A stretch of DNA of 9,039 nt from an uncultured Eubacteriales bacterium (GTDB lineage: Bacteria > Bacillota > Clostridia > Peptostreptococcales > Anaerovoracaceae). The stretch lies in NCBI GenBank assembly GCA_902766915.1, contig CACXFN010000072.1, positions 1 through 9,039 of the forward strand. Direction: 5' to 3'. This document shows, piece by piece, positions 5,543-9,039 of the stretch. Each line of letters opens with the position of its first letter. Positions within the stretch are counted from its first letter, which is position 1. The notes under the pieces are model-generated. The model ran no database searches and was not told the DNA's origin. It saw only the letters and a program-made list of their open reading frames with translations. A program made the translations under genes and the position numbers.

Positions 5543-6145
5543 ATGGTATTATATATGAGTTATTATATTAGAGAATGTAATATTGGTGATATTCCTAAGC
5601 TCGTAAAGCTGGAAAAACTGTGCTTCCCGGACCCATGGACTGAGGAGATGTTTAGGACGGAGTTTGATAATCCGCTGGTCACATATTATGTTGCCGAAAT
5701 TGATGAAGATAGTCAGGATGAATCAAAGAATACCGAAAGCTATAACGGGGATAAATCAGATGTATCAAATCCCGATTCTTCTACTGATATGATTGCTGCT
5801 AAAGACGGAGGAATTATCGGATATATCGGATTCCTAACCGTTGCCGGAGAATGCCAGATTAACAATGTTGCAGTGCATCCGGATTACAGAAAGCAGGAAA
5901 TTGCCAGTGAACTCCTGGAACTGGTGATTAATGAGACCGAGGACCAGGGAGTTACGTTCTGGACTTTGGAAGTAAGAGTGGGGAATGTGGCGGCACTTAA
6001 GTTATATGAAAGATTTGGATTTAAACAGGTTGGGCTTAGACCATATTATTATGAGGATGGAGCCGGTGCTGTATTAATGACCAAGGAACTCTCTAATGAA
6101 ATTGACCGTGTTGAAAATAGAGAAGGCGAATCAGAATTGATATAA
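5543..6145 (+). CDS. rimI: Ribosomal-protein N-acetyltransferase RimI-like GNAT protein
   Basis: 200 residues of GNAT fold: YYIRECNIGDIPKLVKLE at the start, PWTEEMF, GYIGFLTVAGECQINNVAVHP, EVRVGNVAALKLYERFGF and the final RPYYYEDGAGAVLM, all in RimI order. RimI uses acetyl-CoA to acetylate the N-terminal residue of proteins, S18 in E. coli. The usual length is about 150; the extra comes from a Ser/Asp/Asn-rich insertion at residues 53-88, between two central strands, and from an acidic tail. The acetyl-CoA loop, normally R/Q-x-x-G-x-G/A, reads RKQEIA: Glu119 (GAA) replaces the conserved Gly. The start is uncertain: ATG 5543 and ATG 5555 are in frame, and neither has a recognisable ribosome site. 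It lies between tsaB and tsaD, as is usual in Firmicutes. Confidence 0.88.
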   Translation: MVLYMSYYIRECNIGDIPKLVKLEKLCFPDPWTEEMFRTEFDNPLVTYYVAEIDEDSQDESKNTESYNGDKSDVSNPDSSTDMIAAKDGGIIGYIGFLTVAGECQINNVAVHPDYRKQEIASELLELVINETEDQGVTFWTLEVRVGNVAALKLYERFGFKQVGLRPYYYEDGAGAVLMTKELSNEIDRVENREGESELI

Positions 6146-6194
6146 AGAGAGCCAGAATTGATATTAAGAGAATCAGAAATGATATAAGGATATG
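6132..6194 (+). repeat. Three imperfect 21-bp tandem units bridging rimI and tsaD
   Basis: Units at 6132-6152, 6153-6173 and 6174-6194 all follow the pattern CAGAAWTGATATWARGA followed by four variable bases. Unit 1 contains the last rimI codons and its TAA (6143-6145). Unit 3 contains the AAGGA and ATG (6192-6194) of tsaD. The whole 46-base gap between the two genes is therefore made by triplication of one unit. Each copy carries a purine-rich AAGAGA/AAGGAT piece like a ribosome site. Confidence 0.8.
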
Positions 6195-7226
6195 AACGAC
6201 AGATTTTTAACCTTGGCAATTGAATCAAGTTGTGATGAGACTGCTGCTGCTGTGCTTGATGGCGGAAGGCAGGTTCTTTCCAATGTAATCAGTTCCCAGA
6301 TTGCAATTCATGAAGCCTATGGTGGCGTAGTTCCGGAAATTGCATCCAGAAAGCATTTAGAAAATATGAACCCGGTGGTTCAGTGTGCCCTTGATGAGGC
6401 AGGAGTTACCTGGAAGGACATAGATCTAATTGGTGTAACACATGGGCCCGGACTGATAGGTGCCCTGGTTATAGGCGTCGCTGCAGCAAAGGGGTATTCC
6501 CTGGCCGGAAATATTCCTTTGATTGGGGTCAATCACATGTATGGCCACGTGAGTAGCAACTTCATTACCTATCCGGATTTGGAGCCACCATTTCTATGTT
6601 TGGTTGTTTCGGGAGGCCATACGAATATAGTGGAAGTCGAGGGTTATACTAAGATTAAGGTTTTAGGTTCTACCAGAGACGACGCTGTTGGAGAGGCTTA
6701 TGATAAGGTGGCTCGCGTAATCGGCCTGGGTTATCCCGGAGGACCAAAGATAGATAAGTTGGCAAAGGAAGGAAATCCAGAGGCAATCCATTTTAAGCGG
6801 GTCTACCTGGAGAAGGAAAGTTTTGACTTTAGTTTCAGTGGCATCAAAACCGCAGTTCTAAACTATGTGAATTCGGAGCGTCAGGCAGGACGTGAGATTA
6901 AGACTGCCGATGTAGCCGCAGGTTTCCAGGAAGCGGTGGTTGAGGTTCTTGTGACAAAATCCGTAGAAGCAGTTAACAGGTATTCATCTAAGGATGATAA
7001 TTCTTTTAATCGCCGACTGGTTGTTGCCGGTGGCGTGGCTGCAAATAGCAGACTAAGAGAAGCCCTTGTGGAAGCCTGTGATAGAGAAAAAATCAAACTC
7101 TATCTTCCGGAGATGGGCCTATGCACGGATAATGCAGCCATGATTGGATCTGCAGCCTATTATAAATACAAAGAATATGGTCCGGATGACTTGAGTTTAG
7201 ATGCGTATGCTGATTTGAGTTTTTAA
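6192..7226 (+). CDS. tsaD: tRNA N6-adenosine threonylcarbamoyltransferase TsaD
   Basis: 344 residues, full length. Visible motifs are [14 protein letters not shown] (8-21), [32 protein letters not shown] with the two metal-binding histidines, [48 protein letters not shown], and [12 protein letters not shown] with the third metal ligand, Asp. TsaD transfers the threonylcarbamoyl group from TC-AMP to A37 of ANN-decoding tRNAs, working with TsaB and TsaE in the cytoplasm. TsaC/TsaC2, which makes TC-AMP, is not in this window. The start is fixed by similarity to the family and by an in-frame TGA at 6180-6182. The AAGGA ribosome site ends only one base before the ATG, unusually close, so coupling to rimI translation is plausible. 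The next gene begins 15 bases after the stop. Confidence 0.97.
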   Translation: MNDRFLTLAIESSCDETAAAVLDGGRQVLSNVISSQIAIHEAYGGVVPEIASRKHLENMNPVVQCALDEAGVTWKDIDLIGVTHGPGLIGALVIGVAAAKGYSLAGNIPLIGVNHMYGHVSSNFITYPDLEPPFLCLVVSGGHTNIVEVEGYTKIKVLGSTRDDAVGEAYDKVARVIGLGYPGGPKIDKLAKEGNPEAIHFKRVYLEKESFDFSFSGIKTAVLNYVNSERQAGREIKTADVAAGFQEAVVEVLVTKSVEAVNRYSSKDDNSFNRRLVVAGGVAANSRLREALVEACDREKIKLYLPEMGLCTDNAAMIGSAAYYKYKEYGPDDLSLDAYADLSF

Positions 7227-7241
7227 TAATTTGGAGACATT

Positions 7242-9039
7242 ATGATTGTGCTTTCAGCTTCCAACCTGGGGAAAACCTATGGGACGGATGTTATACTAGA
7301 GAATATTTCTTTTCATGTAAATGCCGGCGATAGAGTTGGCATAGTTGGAGTGAATGGAGCGGGGAAGACTACATTAATGAATATGCTTACCGGCGAATTG
7401 GAAACAAGCACCGGTAGTTTTTTTGTGTCTAAGGACGTTTCAGTGGGATACTTAAAGCAGAGGGATTATTTCGATCCAAAGAAGACAGTTATAGAGGAGG
7501 TATCAGGCATTTTCTCCGGCCTCGATGAGATGGAACGTGAAATTGCATCTCTAAACGATGAGATTGCAAGACTGGCAAGTGAGTCCGCTTCATCGAGTGA
7601 GTCCTTTTCACCTACCGAGTCAGCTTCATCGAATGAAGCCGCTTCATGGAGAGACACTGCTTCAACTTCCTCCGGTGCAGCGAACCAGGAACAACTCTGG
7701 AATAGGCTAAATGCACTTCAATCCGAGTTTGAGCGTCGGGGAGGCTATACATATAAGAGTGAAATAATAGGAGTTATGACATCCATGGGCTTCGGTGAGG
7801 AAAGTCGCAATATGCTTACAGGAAGTCTTTCCGGAGGAGAGAGAACCAGGCTTGCACTTGCATGTTTGCTCCTAAGAAAGCCGGATATATTGATGTTGGA
7901 TGAACCTACAAACCATCTGGACATCGGGACTCTTAAGTGGCTGGAACAATATCTGAGAAACTATCGCGGTACCATCATCCTGATATCTCACGATAGATAT
8001 TTTCTGGACAGCATTGCCACTCATATATTCGAAGTGGAAAGCCACGGTTTAACCATGTATAAAGGAAATTACACGGAATACATGGAGAAGAAAAAAGCAG
8101 CTAATGAAGCTGCACTTAGGGCATATAATAAGCAAAAGACTGAGATTCGCCGCCAGGAAGACTTAATAAGAAGCTATAAGGAGAGGGGAACGGAAAAACT
8201 TGCTAAACGAGCAGCATCACGAGAGAAGAGACTGGCCCACATTGAGCGCCTGGAAAAACCAAAGGGTGAGGCCTCTTCAATTAAAATAAATTTCCATCAA
8301 AAATTCCAAAGTGGCTATGATACTCTTTTCGGTGAGAACATTTCCTATGGTTATCCCTTGAGTGGAAGCAAAAGGCTATTTCAGAATATAAACTTCGATA
8401 TCAAGCGAGGAGAACGGATTTGCATAATAGGTGACAATGGAACCGGGAAAACAACATTGCTAAAAATTATGTTGGGACAGTTGTCCCCGAATACAGGATA
8501 CGTGAAGCCCGGGCACAATGTTGAACTGGGCTATTACGATCAGGGTCAAATGCTTCTCAATAATGATTTGACAGTGATGGAGGAGATTCATAATGACCAT
8601 AGACTTCTTACTGATGGTGAGGTAAGAAACATACTGGGAAGATTTCTTTTTAGGGGAGATATGGTATTCAATCAGGTGGCAGGACTCTCTGGTGGAGAAA
8701 AAGCCAGGTTGTCTCTTCTGAAACTGATGATGAGTGGAGCCAATGTCTTGATACTGGATGAACCTACAAACCACTTGGATATATCATCAAAGGAAGCCTT
8801 TGAAGATGCCTTAATGGAATACCCCGGGACAGTTATCACAGTAACCCACGATAGATATTTTCTGAACAAGATTCCGGACAGAATATTTGAACTTACTCCG
8901 GATGGTTTAGTTGAGTTTCTCGGAAAATACGATTATTATTTGGAGAAAAAGGCCGCCATTGAGTCAGGAAATGCCCATGTTAGGAGCTTTGCTAAAACGG
9001 GAGCGGATTTGGAGGCAAGGGATGATGCCCATGGGAACG
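7242..9039 (+). CDS. ydiF: ABC-F family ATPase, YdiF-like (3' end outside window)
   Basis: Open from ATG 7242 to the right edge, 599 residues visible. Two ABC domains without membrane segments: Walker A GVNGAGKTT (36-44), signature SLSGGE (195-200), Walker B LMLDEPTNHLD (217-227) with switch His250; then Walker A GDNGTGKTT (397-405), signature LSGGE (482-486), Walker B ILDEPTNHLD (504-513) and His536. The charged linker between them (about 275-345: KKKAANEA, RRQEDLIRSYKERG, KRAASREKR) is the P-site tRNA interaction motif region. ABC-F proteins bind the ribosomal E site and help stalled or slow translation; some give antibiotic resistance. The tsaD neighbourhood matches B. subtilis ydiF, favouring a housekeeping role. 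Residues about 111-150 are a Ser/Ala/Glu-rich insertion in the arm region of the first domain. Its start has GGAG (7233-7236). Confidence 0.93.
   Translation, partial: MIVLSASNLGKTYGTDVILENISFHVNAGDRVGIVGVNGAGKTTLMNMLTGELETSTGSFFVSKDVSVGYLKQRDYFDPKKTVIEEVSGIFSGLDEMEREIASLNDEIARLASESASSSESFSPTESASSNEAASWRDTASTSSGAANQEQLWNRLNALQSEFERRGGYTYKSEIIGVMTSMGFGEESRNMLTGSLSGGERTRLALACLLLRKPDILMLDEPTNHLDIGTLKWLEQYLRNYRGTIILISHDRYFLDSIATHIFEVESHGLTMYKGNYTEYMEKKKAANEAALRAYNKQKTEIRRQEDLIRSYKERGTEKLAKRAASREKRLAHIERLEKPKGEASSIKINFHQKFQSGYDTLFGENISYGYPLSGSKRLFQNINFDIKRGERICIIGDNGTGKTTLLKIMLGQLSPNTGYVKPGHNVELGYYDQGQMLLNNDLTVMEEIHNDHRLLTDGEVRNILGRFLFRGDMVFNQVAGLSGGEKARLSLLKLMMSGANVLILDEPTNHLDISSKEAFEDALMEYPGTVITVTHDRYFLNKIPDRIFELTPDGLVEFLGKYDYYLEKKAAIESGNAHVRSFAKTGADLEARDDAHGN
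7581..7652 (+). repeat. Duplicated 36-bp unit inside the ABC-F gene
   Basis: GAGTCMGCTTCATCGARTGA occurs at 7581-7600 and 7617-7636 (18 of 20 bases the same). The 36-base offset is exactly 12 codons (ESASSSESFSPT then ESASSNEAASWR). It builds the Ser/Ala-rich insertion in the first ABC domain without breaking frame. Confidence 0.65.

Noticed and set aside
7466..7657. Minus-strand frame rich in EADSL repeats
   Set aside because: It is the complement of the serine-rich insertion in the ABC-F gene, which is continuous with two intact ATPase domains.
7572..7691. Frameshift or pseudogene in the ABC-F gene at the low-complexity insertion
   Set aside because: The reading frame stays open with conserved motifs on both sides; the insertion length is a multiple of three.
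8460..8869. Minus-strand frames opposite the second ABC domain
   Set aside because: They are antisense to conserved Walker A, signature and Walker B motifs in the plus-strand frame.

Overview
The window looks like chromosomal DNA of a Gram-positive anaerobe in the Firmicutes (Bacillota), most likely a clostridial lineage. The reasons are the sortase-anchored surface protein, a NiaR-type niacin repressor, a PepV-type dipeptidase and the gene order tsaE-tsaB-rimI-tsaD-ABC-F, which matches the ydiB-ydiC-ydiD-ydiE-ydiF order of Bacillus subtilis. Genus cannot be fixed from this sequence. I found no phage, transposase, tRNA, rRNA or CRISPR array.

Left part (1-1283): the 3' end of a long cell-wall-anchored surface protein. 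It enters the window inside a 26-unit array of 15-bp repeats encoding GGDNP-type pentapeptides. Two putative isopeptide-forming Cna-B-like domains follow, then a Thr/Pro-rich stalk and a variant sorting signal (APKTGD, membrane segment, positive tail). The gene ends at a strong hairpin.

Middle part (1284-2407): about 250 bases with no gene but with a long-range 11-bp inverted repeat, a run of nine T and short direct repeats. Next, on the minus strand, comes niaR (NAD/niacin repressor). It has its own terminator, a 16-bp tandem duplication across its stop codon, and a palindromic TGTC-N2-GACA candidate operator where its transcript should begin. Its promoter is packed back-to-back with a good sigma-A-type promoter for the rightward genes.

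Right part (2408-9039): seven closely spaced rightward genes with no convincing terminator between them: a NifU-C-terminal-domain Fe-S protein, a PepV-type M20 dipeptidase, tsaE, tsaB, rimI, tsaD and an ABC-F ATPase that runs off the right edge. TsaE, TsaB and TsaD form the threonylcarbamoyl-transferase complex that makes t6A37 in ANN-decoding tRNAs. RimI acetylates N-termini (ribosomal protein S18 in E. coli). ABC-F proteins act on the ribosome. The shared theme is translation fidelity, with an Fe-S carrier and a peptidase at the head of the same probable transcript.

Most of the window is ordinary housekeeping sequence. The unusual points are the in-frame pentapeptide array, the unexplained structured intergenic element, the candidate NiaR operator, a Gly-to-Glu change in the acetyl-CoA loop of RimI, polar low-complexity insertions in three neighbouring proteins, and a triplicated 21-bp unit bridging rimI and tsaD. 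I do not see convincing evidence of a wholly new system.
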